Source: Paraktedonobacter carboxidivorans (GTDB taxonomy: Bacteria; Chloroflexota; Ktedonobacteria; Ktedonobacterales; Ktedonobacteraceae). From it: DNA of 64,000 nt. Every line of letters begins with the position of its first letter. Position 1 is the first letter of the stretch. The stretch is from contig JBEVTI010000002.1 in assembly GCA_041156125.1 (NCBI GenBank), positions 62,001 to 126,000 on the forward strand, read 5' to 3'. Below are positions 9,590 through 18,678 of this stretch, one piece after another. The notes beneath the pieces are model-generated. The model searched no databases. It saw only the letters and a list, made by a program, of their open reading frames with translations, and had not been told where the DNA came from. A program made the position numbers and the translations under genes.

Positions 9590-11860
9590 ATGACTGTATC
9601 TACCTGCTCGCAATGTTATCGACCTCTGGCTCCTGGCGATGATGTCTGTGCTAACTGCGGAGCTTTTGTTGTTGCAGCATCCTCTAAACCCAAACCAATG
9701 CCTGCATATCCCCAGGGCAACGTCTCAATTCCCGCCAGCCCCACTCCTACGCTTTGTCCAACTTGCCGGAAGCCTGTTCAGCCAGGAGATGATATCTGTG
9801 ATTATTGCGGAGCGATCCTTGCTAGCGTAAGCTCAGGTGGCGGGAACACTCCTCAGCATAATGGGAATACAGCGACCACTTGCCCGGCCTGCCTGGCACC
9901 AGTCAAGCCAAACGACGAATTCTGCGATCACTGTGGCGCGGTACTCGCTGCTGTGGCTGTAGCGACTCCACAGCCAGCAAACGCGGCGCAACAAGCAGTT
10001 CCACCACCTGCCTCTACAGGCCAGGAAGTCTGTCCGCGTTGTAATGTAGTACGCAGATTCGATAAGAAGTTTTGCGGCCAGTGCGGCTATCATTTCCCGC
10101 CCGGCCAGGGTGAAGTACTGGGCAACAAATATCACCTGGATAAGATGATCGGCAGTGGTGGAATGGGCGCAGTCTGGCTGGCCGAGGATATCGTGCTACA
10201 TCGCAAAGTAGTGATCAAGGCGCTACTCAATAACGATGATCCCGACCTGGTAGCGCAGAGTGTCAAAGAGCGCGAGTTCCTGGCCAGGCTTAATCACAGC
10301 AATATTGTCTCGATCTACGACTGTATCGCTCAAGGCAATGAGGGATACATTGTAATGGAATATATTCATGGTAAAACTCTTGAAGAGCTACTAGAGGAGC
10401 GCCAGGCACCTTTTCCAGTACCCGAGGCAATCACATATATCCTGGGCATACTGCCGGCCTTCGCCTATCTGGCCAAGCTCAATATGGTCTACTGCGATTT
10501 CAAGCCACCCAATATCATGATAGAGATGCGCGAGGACGGCGTGCAGACGCCCAAGCTTATCGATCTGGGGACCGTGATCAAATACGGTCCTAAACCTGAT
10601 CGCGTCTATGGCACTCACGGTTTTTATGCGCGCGAGGCAGTCAAATCGCCTTCTCCGCAAACTGATCTCTACTCCATCTGCCGTACTCTGGCCTTCCTGG
10701 TAACATTGATGGATATTGATAAAAACATCTTTGGCCTGCCGCAGCAGAATGAATATTCAGAGTTCCAGCAATACCCGGCTCTCTATCGACTTTTATATAA
10801 AGGCACGCACAGTGACCCGGCGCGGCGCTTTCAGAGTGCGGAAGAGTTAGAAGAGCAACTCAGGGGCGTACTGCGTCTCTGCGCAGGCGGCGCAGCGGGC
10901 GTAGCCTTTGAATCGCGCAAGTTTGTCTCCGCGGCAGTGACCTCGACCGGGCGTTTAGGACGACGAGCGGAGACTGCTTTGGACGAACAGGACCGCTCGC
11001 TGCGCCAACTGAGCTTTGGCGACCAGGCACTGCAAAACGGCAACTATACGGGCGCGATCAATTTCTACCAGCAGGCGCTCAGCACTAATCCACAAAGTAT
11101 CGACGCATACGCGCGCCTGATAGATACATTCATTGAACAGGAGCATGTGCAGGACGCCGAGCAAATTCTAGCGCGGGCTCCGCAGAACTCGATAAGCCAC
11201 TGGAAAGCGCGCTGGTCGCAGGCGCGTCTCTATGAAACGCGCCAGGAGTGGTCCCAAGCAGAGCAGGTCTACCAGGATCTGATGCTTGATCTGCCTGGCG
11301 AACTGCCGCCCCTACAGGCGCTGGCTCGCGTCTACGCGCGCCAGGGAAAAACTCGAGAAGCGGTCCAGGTTTATGAATATGTCTTGAAAGCCGACCCCAC
11401 CAACGTCGATACGCTTTTTGCCATATCTGATTGTCTGATCAGCCAGCGACGTTGGGATGACGCGCTACGCCATCTTGGCAGTGTCAGTGAGGCATCTGCG
11501 CGTTATACTGACGCTCAGGTTCTACTCTGCGACATATACGTGCATCGTTCGCTACCCGGCTTACCGAGTGAAACGGATATCGCCAGGGCGACCGCGATTG
11601 TGAGCAAACTCAAAGGCCATCTCTCTGATGCTCGTTATTATCTCTTACGCGGCGAAGTGTACTATCTGGCCTGGCAACTGGCGCGCCAGGGACTTCTGCC
11701 GGCCAGCACAGTCCTCGCGGATGCCACTCATCCCGGCGCGCGCGATCTAGGCAACATCGCTGAGAGCAGCTACAAGCAATATCTGCGTAGCGATGTTCAA
11801 CTCGCGCCACGTGAAGAGGTGATCCGCCGCAAATTCGAGGTAACTTCCTGGCGTTTCTAA
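9590..11860 (+). CDS. PknG-like serine/threonine protein kinase with four zinc ribbons and C-terminal TPRs
   Basis: The 756-residue soluble protein has four CxxC...CxxC ribbons: Cys6/9/20/23, 56/59/70/73, 98/101/112/115 and 148/151/162/165. The kinase domain covers about 180-440, with glycine loop GSGGMG at 188-193, VIK Lys210, catalytic loop YCDFKPPN with Asp303, and a DLG (325-327) in place of DFG. The non-RD catalytic loop, the DLG and the TPR tail from about 490 match actinobacterial PknG, which carries a rubredoxin-type metal domain before the kinase and TPRs after it. PknG phosphorylates FHA proteins that control 2-oxoglutarate and glutamate metabolism. A VWA gene and a four-TM membrane gene follow on the same strand, with gaps of about 150 and 30 bp. 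There is no TM segment, so input probably comes from partner proteins. Confidence 0.88.
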   Translation: MTVSTCSQCYRPLAPGDDVCANCGAFVVAASSKPKPMPAYPQGNVSIPASPTPTLCPTCRKPVQPGDDICDYCGAILASVSSGGGNTPQHNGNTATTCPACLAPVKPNDEFCDHCGAVLAAVAVATPQPANAAQQAVPPPASTGQEVCPRCNVVRRFDKKFCGQCGYHFPPGQGEVLGNKYHLDKMIGSGGMGAVWLAEDIVLHRKVVIKALLNNDDPDLVAQSVKEREFLARLNHSNIVSIYDCIAQGNEGYIVMEYIHGKTLEELLEERQAPFPVPEAITYILGILPAFAYLAKLNMVYCDFKPPNIMIEMREDGVQTPKLIDLGTVIKYGPKPDRVYGTHGFYAREAVKSPSPQTDLYSICRTLAFLVTLMDIDKNIFGLPQQNEYSEFQQYPALYRLLYKGTHSDPARRFQSAEELEEQLRGVLRLCAGGAAGVAFESRKFVSAAVTSTGRLGRRAETALDEQDRSLRQLSFGDQALQNGNYTGAINFYQQALSTNPQSIDAYARLIDTFIEQEHVQDAEQILARAPQNSISHWKARWSQARLYETRQEWSQAEQVYQDLMLDLPGELPPLQALARVYARQGKTREAVQVYEYVLKADPTNVDTLFAISDCLISQRRWDDALRHLGSVSEASARYTDAQVLLCDIYVHRSLPGLPSETDIARATAIVSKLKGHLSDARYYLLRGEVYYLAWQLARQGLLPASTVLADATHPGARDLGNIAESSYKQYLRSDVQLAPREEVIRRKFEVTSWRF

Positions 11861-12010
11861 CCCGTGCTCTTTCCAGGCAGATAGCCTGGTGGCCTATCAA
11901 GCGCTCCAAGGCGCTCTATGTAACTTATAATGCCTTTGAGCAGAGGTAACTGCCTTCGTCTACATAAGTAGAACTCTAAGACAAGATACAGATAGGGAAG
12001 GATTCTCAGC

Positions 12011-13267
12011 ATGTTTGATCTGACTTCTCACTATAATGACCATCTTGGCCCCAACCGCGAGTCCATGCGCCTGATTCTCTCATTGGGCTTACCCGAGCAA
12101 GCGCAGGTCACGCGTTCGCGTGTTGCGCTGGCTATTGTTCTCGACTGCTCCGGTTCAATGGCCGGCGAAAAGATTCAAGCTGCGCGCGACGGAGCAATCA
12201 AAGTTATCCAGGAGTTAGATGAGCAGTTTAGCTTTGTAGTTATCGCTTTTACGCACGAAGCACGCCTGATCTACGGGCCGTCCGAAGGCATCCACGCGCA
12301 TAAACAGCGCGCCATCCAGGCCATTCAGTATCTCCATGCCGATGGAGGCACCAGCATGAGCAATGCTCTGCACGCGGTTATCAAATCTTTTGATCCTTAT
12401 CGGGAATGGGCCAGGACGGTGCTCTTTCTAACAGATGGGCAAAATGGGGACAAAAAACCGGCCTTTTTGCAATCTGTTGAGGAATGTGTGCGCGAACGCA
12501 TCAGTATCTATGCCTGGGGGGTGGGTTCGGACTGGAACGCTGATGAGTTGCGGGCGCTGGCCGAGAAAACGCATGGCAACGCCGATATTATTCCCAGGCC
12601 ACAACAGATTGAGGCCGCGTTTCGGCAGACCTTCAATCAGATTCGCCAAACCGCGCTGACTAACGTGCGCCTGGCTCTCTGGACTCCCGAAGAGGTCGTG
12701 GTCCAGCAAGTCGAGCAGGTGTATCCCAACATGGTCAACCTCACTCTCCAGACAGATGGTACCAATCCGCGTCAGCAGCTCATCTCTTTAGGCGCGTTCT
12801 CCACCGGCGAGCGCCGCGATTTTCTGGTCAATCTCAATATTAAACCCCACGAGCCAGGCCGACCGTATATGATCATGCGCCCTTCGATCAAATTTGTCGA
12901 TGCGCAACGTACAGAGTTGGAGGAGCGGGGACCACGCGAAAGCTGGATCGCGGTGGAATGGACGCTCGATGTAGGGCTGGCCGCCAAAATTAACGAGAGG
13001 GTTGCGCACTATACCAGGGAGGGTGAACTGGCGGAACTCATTACCGGAGGCACAGAGGCGCGAGCACGCGGCGATCTCCAGCAGGCGGCAGCGTTGCTGG
13101 GACAGGCCCTGGCTCTGAGCGAACAACTCCAGAATGAAGAGATTGCTCGTCTGCTGCGCATGATGGTCACGCAGGGCGCCAACGGCCAGATCTCCCTCAA
13201 AAACGCTGACGCGTTGACACTTAAAACGCTGGAAATCAAGAAGGGCAAGACCGCGCAGATCAATTAA
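12011..13267 (+). CDS. VWA-domain protein
   Basis: The 418-residue protein has a von Willebrand factor A domain over about residues 35-220. The MIDAS motif DCSGS (Asp45, Ser47, Ser49) is intact, as are the DGGTS loop and the LTDGQNGD strand that complete metal coordination. The remainder is a beta-rich region plus a helical tail. There is no signal peptide or TM, so it is probably cytoplasmic and acts as a metal-dependent protein-binding module. A good ribosome-binding site (GGGAAGGA, 8 nt spacing) supports the ATG at 12011, and a TATAAT sits at 11926-11931. It lies between the PknG-like kinase and a membrane protein, which suggests a shared signalling complex. The partner is unknown. Confidence 0.85.
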   Translation: MFDLTSHYNDHLGPNRESMRLILSLGLPEQAQVTRSRVALAIVLDCSGSMAGEKIQAARDGAIKVIQELDEQFSFVVIAFTHEARLIYGPSEGIHAHKQRAIQAIQYLHADGGTSMSNALHAVIKSFDPYREWARTVLFLTDGQNGDKKPAFLQSVEECVRERISIYAWGVGSDWNADELRALAEKTHGNADIIPRPQQIEAAFRQTFNQIRQTALTNVRLALWTPEEVVVQQVEQVYPNMVNLTLQTDGTNPRQQLISLGAFSTGERRDFLVNLNIKPHEPGRPYMIMRPSIKFVDAQRTELEERGPRESWIAVEWTLDVGLAAKINERVAHYTREGELAELITGGTEARARGDLQQAAALLGQALALSEQLQNEEIARLLRMMVTQGANGQISLKNADALTLKTLEIKKGKTAQIN

Positions 13268-13300
13268 GCGCGCGTCTTCTCCCTATGGAGGCCACAGGCA

Positions 13301-14854
13301 ATGACACAGACCCAACGCCCACCAACGCTCATTCCATCGCTCATCGCGCCCACAATCCAGACAGGCATCTCATCCTCGCAAAAGCTCTCGGAGCGCATCT
13401 GGCGGCGCTTTGCCACGCTTGGGGGACGCTTCAGGACGCTGAGCCTTACTATCATCGTCGTGACCTGTCTGACAGCTCTGAGCGTAGCTATTTCGACAAA
13501 CCAGGCGGCAAGCAATCTAAATACCATTGGCAACCAGAGCATTCCAGGCGTCTCCGCAGCCCAGAGCATCATTCCCTATCTGGAGGATATTGACGCTCAC
13601 GCAGCTGACTACCTGACTAGCACCAATTCAACCCTGCTGCCGTGCGTCGATAGTTTGAGTGGTCAGCAAATGGGACAACTCAGCGCGCACAATTGTGCGG
13701 ACAAACTCATCGATCTGGATCAGCAAAAGCTCAGCCACTACCTCTTTCTCGCCGGACAAAACGCGACTTATCCAGGCTCAAGTACCGCGCTAGAACAAAC
13801 GCAGGCCGGCCTGCAGTCCTACATCGGCTATATCATCCTGATGCGTCACGACTATGCACAGGCTACCAATCCCGGTAATGCCGCCGATCCATTTATGCAG
13901 CAAGCGTATAAAGACGCGACAGAAGCGCAAACGATCATGTACCGTCAGCTCGCGGGCAGTTCCAGCGAGGCAAATCTGCCTCGCTGCACAACGGTTAACC
14001 AGCAATTCAGTTCGCAATCCTGGCCAAACGCCGGCATCGAAACCAATATGCTCTGCCTGAGCACGCTCGGTAAGGCAAATCTGGATAACGCGTCGACCAA
14101 TATGAAGAGATTCTTTGGGATTAGCCTGGGCATCGTCTTCGGCCTCAGCATCTATAGCTGCATTTTTCTCCTCTGGGCAACCTGGAACATGGTAACAGTG
14201 ACACGCAAACTATTCAATCCGGGCCTGATCCTGGCTCTGCTCGTCGCTCTCTTCTCTACCACTATCGTGCTGGCGGATTTTGACGGCATCTATGGGCCTA
14301 CCGGCTCCTTCGCGATGATTGCAAACGATCATAACTATGTGTACGCTACAAGCGCCCTTGAGCAAGAGGGAGCGCGCGTGCAGGCCGATGAAGCGCGCTG
14401 GCTGGCCGCGCTCAACGCGCACGATCTTACTAGCGCCAACCTGTGGCAAAATGATCAGAAGGATACAAGCGCGCAATTCACTAGCAAGCTGCATGATGAT
14501 CTCATAAATCCATTGCAGACCTCAGCAGACGCACCGCTGCTCACGCAGGCTCAGCAAGATTGGACTATGTATAGTACTCAGATCAGCCAGGTCACACAAA
14601 AGGCCAGCACCGCGAATAACCCAACCGCGATAGGTGACGGGGAAGCTCTGTACGCGGGTACAACCACTCTGACTTTCCAAAACCTGATGAACGATCTCCA
14701 GCGCTTTAGCAAAGTCAAAACCAGCGATTACCAGAGCATCCTCACAGCAACCAACCAGATCCTGATCGGGCTTTCGATCTGGCTGGTCATCGCTTTTCCT
14801 GTACTCGGCGTAGTGGGCGCCTGGGGCATCTCGCGCCGCTTAAAAGATTTTTAG
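13301..14854 (+). CDS. Four-TM membrane protein with two large extracytoplasmic loops, possibly GlnX-like
   Basis: The 517-residue protein starts 33 bp after the VWA stop with a ribosome-binding site (TATGGAGG). Hydrophobic segments are visible at about 46-66, 272-295, 305-327 and 487-508. They leave two long polar regions (about 67-270 and 328-486) outside the membrane and short cytoplasmic ends. That layout resembles GlnX, the membrane relay between the periplasmic binding protein GlnH and PknG in actinobacteria. I infer a similar role from topology and the upstream PknG-like gene, not from recognised sequence identity. No GlnH-type binding protein is seen nearby. The first extracytoplasmic region holds a few cysteines (for example in LPCVDS and HNCAD). 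Confidence 0.7.
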   Translation: MTQTQRPPTLIPSLIAPTIQTGISSSQKLSERIWRRFATLGGRFRTLSLTIIVVTCLTALSVAISTNQAASNLNTIGNQSIPGVSAAQSIIPYLEDIDAHAADYLTSTNSTLLPCVDSLSGQQMGQLSAHNCADKLIDLDQQKLSHYLFLAGQNATYPGSSTALEQTQAGLQSYIGYIILMRHDYAQATNPGNAADPFMQQAYKDATEAQTIMYRQLAGSSSEANLPRCTTVNQQFSSQSWPNAGIETNMLCLSTLGKANLDNASTNMKRFFGISLGIVFGLSIYSCIFLLWATWNMVTVTRKLFNPGLILALLVALFSTTIVLADFDGIYGPTGSFAMIANDHNYVYATSALEQEGARVQADEARWLAALNAHDLTSANLWQNDQKDTSAQFTSKLHDDLINPLQTSADAPLLTQAQQDWTMYSTQISQVTQKASTANNPTAIGDGEALYAGTTTLTFQNLMNDLQRFSKVKTSDYQSILTATNQILIGLSIWLVIAFPVLGVVGAWGISRRLKDF

Positions 14855-14919
14855 AACCGTAGGGAAAACTCTCGTACCTGGCGGCAAAACCACCAGGTAC
14901 GAGAGTTTTCCCTACGGTT
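14855..14919. terminator. 27-bp perfect inverted repeat, likely bidirectional terminator
   Basis: The arms 14855-14881 and 14893-14919 are perfect complements with an 11-nt loop. The left arm begins directly after the TAG of the membrane-protein gene, and the convergent MFS gene ends at 14961. The long uninterrupted stem between convergent genes suits a bidirectional terminator. There is no clear U-run. Confidence 0.75.
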
Positions 14920-14960
14920 TAGAGGATAAGTCATCCCTGAAAGGGTCCGGTAATCTTGTG

Positions 14961-16352
14961 TTATGGCACAGCAGGCACGGGCACGGGTGCCGCAACTTGC
15001 GCGGCATCCTCGCCAGATGCCTCTTCCAGCGTTTTTTGCGCGGGTTCGCGCAGAACAAGGGTCAGCAGGCAACCGACAAAGGAGAAGACGCAGGTAACAT
15101 CGAGAGCACCAGTGAGGCCAAAGTTTAACTGAATCGCTTGAAAAAGAAAGACACTGATAAAGGCCCCTAGCTTGGCGACCCCAGCCGCGATTCCATGGCA
15201 GGTAGCCCGCTGATTGACTGGAAAGAGTTCAGCGGCAAGCATGAATGTGGTTGTGTTAGGACCGAACTCAGCAAAGAAATAGCTGAGACCAAAGAGCAGC
15301 AGGAAAGGTACAACTGTCTGCGTCACGCCAGGAATAACACCCATCGCCAGGAATGTCAGTCCCATACAGAGAAACCCAATGATCTGTAGGCGCTTGCGCC
15401 CGATGCGATCGACTGTCGTAAAGGCCAGGACATAGCCGGGCACAGCCGCCACCAGGAAGATAATCAGCGTCCAATAGAGAGATGTAAGCAATAAAGTATC
15501 AGGAGCTACGGCATTCTGGGCTACCGCTTTGATAATCAGAGGAGTAGAAAGCGTATTGCCATAGTAGGCGTAGTCAAAGAGAAACCAGGTGCCAGCAGTA
15601 CCAATCAAGGGCAGAATATAGCGCGCAAGGCGTGCATTGGGACGCAGCCCCTCGCTCGCCTGCGGGGCCACCAGGCGTCCCTTGCTATAGCTCTGGAGCT
15701 CTTGCGCGGCTCTCGCGGTATCACCGAGCACACGCGAGACAAAGCGCGGGGACTCTGGCAGACCTCTGCGCAGGAAAAAGGCGAGCAGAGCTGGTAGACA
15801 TCCCAGACCGAGCATCAGACGCCAGGAGAGGTCCACGGGAAGTTGCAGCGTCAGCAGGATCAGCGCGCTCAATGGACCTGCAATCAGGGCCAGCGCCTGC
15901 ATTGAAAAGGCCATGCCCACCAGCCGTCCGCGATCTTTAGCGTTGGCATACTCGCTCATCAGCACTGCCGTGACCGGATAGTTGCCACCGATTACAAAGC
16001 CCAGCAGCGCGCGGCTGATAATCAGCGTAATCACCTCCGGGGAGAATGCCGAAGCCAGTGTCAGCACCGCTATAGCCAGCATCTGTCCCCCATAAATCGC
16101 CTTGCGCCCCACACGATCAGCAATGCGCCCATAGACGATCGCGCCAACAAACGAGGCCAGCAACGCAACTGAGCTGAGGATTTTTGACTCAGTAGCATCT
16201 GGTTTGAGCAAGGACAGAGCCGGTCCGATAATAAAGAGATTATAGGCATCCGTAAAAAAGCCCATGCCCACTACCAGTACAATCCGCAAATGAAAAGGAC
16301 TCAGAGGCGCGCGATTCAGTGTATCCGCCAATGTGACATTTTGCTTGATCAT
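14961..16352 (-). CDS. MFS transporter, phosphate/organic-acid:H+ symporter type
   Basis: The 463-residue protein is hydrophobic throughout, with the 12-helix pattern of the major facilitator superfamily. The first helix GMGFFTDAYNLFIIGPAL resembles the signature of the Pho84-like phosphate:H+ symporters and related sugar-porter-like permeases. Loop 2-3 carries GRIADRVGRKAIYGGQ, the MFS motif A, and loop 8-9 has TVDRIGRKRLQ. It is an inner-membrane proton-coupled importer, and phosphate is the best guess but not proven. The gene stands alone, ends at a strong stem shared with the converging operon, and reads away from the merR-side genes. Starting at ATG 16352 puts MIKQNVTLADTLNRAPLS before helix 1, a usual N-terminal length. 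Confidence 0.85.
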   Translation of the reverse strand: MIKQNVTLADTLNRAPLSPFHLRIVLVVGMGFFTDAYNLFIIGPALSLLKPDATESKILSSVALLASFVGAIVYGRIADRVGRKAIYGGQMLAIAVLTLASAFSPEVITLIISRALLGFVIGGNYPVTAVLMSEYANAKDRGRLVGMAFSMQALALIAGPLSALILLTLQLPVDLSWRLMLGLGCLPALLAFFLRRGLPESPRFVSRVLGDTARAAQELQSYSKGRLVAPQASEGLRPNARLARYILPLIGTAGTWFLFDYAYYGNTLSTPLIIKAVAQNAVAPDTLLLTSLYWTLIIFLVAAVPGYVLAFTTVDRIGRKRLQIIGFLCMGLTFLAMGVIPGVTQTVVPFLLLFGLSYFFAEFGPNTTTFMLAAELFPVNQRATCHGIAAGVAKLGAFISVFLFQAIQLNFGLTGALDVTCVFSFVGCLLTLVLREPAQKTLEEASGEDAAQVAAPVPVPAVP

Positions 16353-16574
16353 AAGCCTGATATTTCCCTCCCTGAAAATGCTTTTTAACCGAATTAGTAT
16401 AGCATAGAGAGTTTAACCCTGCATTAAAATAACTTGCTCTTTTGACGCTATCTGAGATCGTTTTTAGAGCTAAAATGGCGACTTTAAGCAGCTTGGATCT
16501 ACTCGCCTTGTCCCCAGTGTGCAGTGGCGGCAGGTGAACGGACTGAGCCACAAGTGAAAAGGGAAAACGTTGTA

Positions 16575-16790
16575 CTACGCTTGAGCAAGCCCAGGCGTAG
16601 TACAGATGATCAACGCTACACCCATTCCCATCAGTACCGTATCCACCGAATCGATCAGCGTTTTCACCCAACCATCCCACACGAAGTGTGTCGCCAGGAA
16701 CCACAAGATGATCCCAATAAGCAGCCATCCCCAACCTGTAAACAGAAAGCGAGGCTCATGCGGATATTCTCTGTGTAAGATCCTCCACAA
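16575..16790 (-). CDS. Small putative membrane protein (two TM), doubtful
   Basis: A 71-codon frame with two convincing hydrophobic segments (GWLLIGIILWFLATHF and DTVLMGMGVALIICT) separated by a short polar loop, as in small DUF-type membrane proteins. The only start in frame before the first segment is TTG at 16790, with no clear ribosome-binding site. It lies between the MFS gene and the dehydrogenase, on the same strand as both. Other frames here are also open, so this is a weak call. Confidence 0.4.
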   Translation of the reverse strand: MWRILHREYPHEPRFLFTGWGWLLIGIILWFLATHFVWDGWVKTLIDSVDTVLMGMGVALIICTTPGLAQA

Positions 16791-16982
16791 GCCGTTCGTA
16801 ATGCTCGTAGAGATTTATGTTGTATGTGTATGCCGTTTTTTGCTGATTGAGTGGGCCTTTCTCGCATTGCTTCACCCTCTCATTAACTCTACTCTGTTAG
16901 AACGCGGAGAAACAGAACATCTACAAGACTACAACGACGAGTGCAAATCATCAGGCAGCTCTCTGCTAAACGGTGGAAGGAT

Positions 16983-17804
16983 CTACGCTCCTTCGTCAGC
17001 GCTTCTCAAGATGTCATACAAAAGACCTGCGATGGGTGTGGGCGACTCCACCTGTTGGGCGGTCTTTTTGAAGAGACCAACATCCTTCAGCGGTATCTTA
17101 CTCTGGCTGAAAGACGGATTGTTCTCGGCAATCCTCCTGCCATAGCTCTGATAGATGGGAGCGGGAAACAACGTCTGTGTCAGCATATCGATAACGGCTT
17201 TTGGATCGACTCCGTTTTTCTCGGCCATCGAGAGCGCTTCTCTCAGGGAGTGCCCTGCCGAAACAATCAGGAAGTTTCCAACCAGCTTGACAAGAGTTGC
17301 CGCGCCAACCTCTGTGCCAAAATCGAAGATCCCCTGTCCCCCCAGCGCCTTGAGGAGTGGTCGGATGCGTTCTTTCGCTTGCTGTGGACCCGCGCAGGGA
17401 ATCCAGAGCTGTTGGGCGATAGCTGCCTCGGGTCTGCCAAAGATAGGAGCCTCGACATAGGCACAGTCATGTTGCGCGTGGATTGCCGCGAGCCTCTTTG
17501 CCGTTTCAGGCAACACCGTGCTCATCGAAAGATGGACACTACCTGGTCCCAGGTGCTCTAAAAAACCCTCGCTCATGACGACGCTTTCCAGTGCCGCGTC
17601 ATCCCACACAAGCGTCGCCACAATCCCTCCGCTCGTCACCGCGTCAACGGGCCGGCTCGCCAGGTGTGCTCCCCGGACAACTAGTGGCTCCGCTTTGCTC
17701 GCTGTGCGGTTGTACACCCGGAGAGGATAGCCGGCATTGAGAAGATTGGTAGCTATGGGCAGACCCAGCAGGCCGAGTCCGATAAAACCGATCGTTTCAT
17801 GCAT
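16983..17804 (-). CDS. NAD(P)-dependent 3-hydroxyisobutyrate-dehydrogenase-like oxidoreductase
   Basis: The ATG at 17804 is preferred over GTG/ATG further upstream because AAGGAG lies just before it and the Rossmann fold then begins at once: GFIGLGLLG with glycines 9, 11 and 14. The protein is 273 residues. It shows the beta-hydroxyacid dehydrogenase signatures: the NRTASKAEPL cofactor-specificity loop, GSVHLSMSTVLP for substrate binding, APIFGRPEAA, and the catalytic-Lys helix GAATLVKLVGNF. Family members oxidise 3-hydroxyisobutyrate, tartronate semialdehyde or similar beta-hydroxy acids, and imine reductases also belong here. It is transcribed with the upstream merR gene (about 75 bp gap), and a perfect palindrome lies in that gap, so it is the likely regulatory target. 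The substrate is unknown. Confidence 0.85.
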   Translation of the reverse strand: MHETIGFIGLGLLGLPIATNLLNAGYPLRVYNRTASKAEPLVVRGAHLASRPVDAVTSGGIVATLVWDDAALESVVMSEGFLEHLGPGSVHLSMSTVLPETAKRLAAIHAQHDCAYVEAPIFGRPEAAIAQQLWIPCAGPQQAKERIRPLLKALGGQGIFDFGTEVGAATLVKLVGNFLIVSAGHSLREALSMAEKNGVDPKAVIDMLTQTLFPAPIYQSYGRRIAENNPSFSQSKIPLKDVGLFKKTAQQVESPTPIAGLLYDILRSADEGA

Positions 17805-17841
17805 GTGTCTTTCTCCTTCTGACTGCATGAGTCGCCAGCAC

Positions 17842-17865
17842 AAACATGACGTTAACGTCATGTTT
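17842..17865. promoter_or_regulatory. 24-bp perfect palindrome, probable MerR operator
   Basis: Core CATGACGTTAACGTCATG at 17845-17862 is self-complementary and extends by AAA/TTT on either side. It lies between the merR stop and the dehydrogenase start. The same core half recurs upstream of merR, so both sites probably bind the MerR-type protein encoded between them. Confidence 0.7.
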
Positions 17866-17879
17866 TGGACAAAAAAAGC

Positions 17880-18269
17880 TCAGGGTTGTTCTCTTTCCTC
17901 AAACCAGCGCTCGAAGCGTTCGATATGTGCCAGCAGGTCAGCGCGGAATTGCTGGAACCCGCCGATTTTCTGGTCTACCTCAGTGAGATGCTGGCGCAGG
18001 ATTACGAGGATTTTCTGCTTTGGTTGTATTCCACTCGGGTCAGTGAAATACAGGTCGATGACATCACGTATCTCCTCCAGACTGAGTCCAAGCTTCTTTA
18101 GCTGGTCAATTCTGCGCAGCCGGGCAAGTGTCTCCTCAGTATAGGAGTGCTGGCCGTGGCCTTCACGTTCACCTGGCGGGAGCAGTCCAATGCTTTCGTA
18201 GTAGCGAACAGTGCGCGGAGTGACTCCAGCCCGTTCTGTCAGATCACCTATACGCATGCGGTCATTCAT
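17880..18269 (-). CDS. MerR-family transcriptional regulator
   Basis: The 129-residue protein has a typical MerR N-terminal winged HTH: MRIGDLTERAGVTPRTVRYY, then ESIGLLPPG and the wing residues, followed by RLRRIDQLKKLGLSLEEI, the second HTH motif. Residues about 80-125 form the dimerising coiled coil. There are no conserved metal-binding cysteines or a long effector domain, so the inducer is probably a small molecule or redox signal. MerR proteins bind palindromes in unusually spaced promoters and twist the DNA when activated. Related palindromes flank the gene on both sides (17842-17865 and 18281-18305), implying autoregulation and control of the downstream dehydrogenase. Confidence 0.92.
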   Translation of the reverse strand: MNDRMRIGDLTERAGVTPRTVRYYESIGLLPPGEREGHGQHSYTEETLARLRRIDQLKKLGLSLEEIRDVIDLYFTDPSGIQPKQKILVILRQHLTEVDQKIGGFQQFRADLLAHIERFERWFEEREQP

Positions 18270-18280
18270 ATTTCAATCCT

Positions 18281-18305
18281 AAAATGTTACGTTAACGTCA
18301 TGTTG
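18281..18305. promoter_or_regulatory. Second MerR operator, upstream of merR
   Basis: TACGTTAACGTCATGTT at 18288-18304 repeats the core and right half of the palindrome at 17842-17865, with a slightly degenerate left half. It lies about 15-35 bp before the merR start codon, where an autoregulatory site is expected. Confidence 0.6.
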
Positions 18306-18678
18306 ATAGAGTATCATCCGAGCGAGGCGTTGTCAAGGGGCACAAAATTCCGGGTGCGACTCACCTTTTTGCACATGGTTTGGAGCGCAGGCAAGTCTGC
18401 GGTTCCGGGAGGGCTTGTGGGAACACAGGTCATCCGTCTTTAGAGACGAGAGTGGTCGTTCTCCGCGGACGGCGGTACAATCCCCTTAACACAGAAGCAG
18501 CAAGAGTCTGGAAAAAACCAGATAGCAAGGGCAAATTCAAGCTTGTGCTCTACACAATGTGTGGCTATAGCACTTTTTTCTATGTCAACAGCCAGAGAAA
18601 GCCTCTACCTGTTGCGCGATCAGGATGTGGCATAGTGAATTTCCAGGAACAGGAAAAACACTACATGGGCGCTCCAGC
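18306..18678. other. Intergenic region between merR and the anti-sigma gene
   Basis: About 370 bp without a supported gene. The open frame over 18380-18688 has no domain and no ribosome-binding site. The right end runs into the stem-loop at 18679-18717. Confidence 0.4.

Noticed and set aside
16606..17145. 179-codon plus-strand frame over the small membrane gene and dehydrogenase end
   Set aside because: It is antisense to the dehydrogenase, rich in Ser/Cys/Pro and has no domain; a shadow frame.
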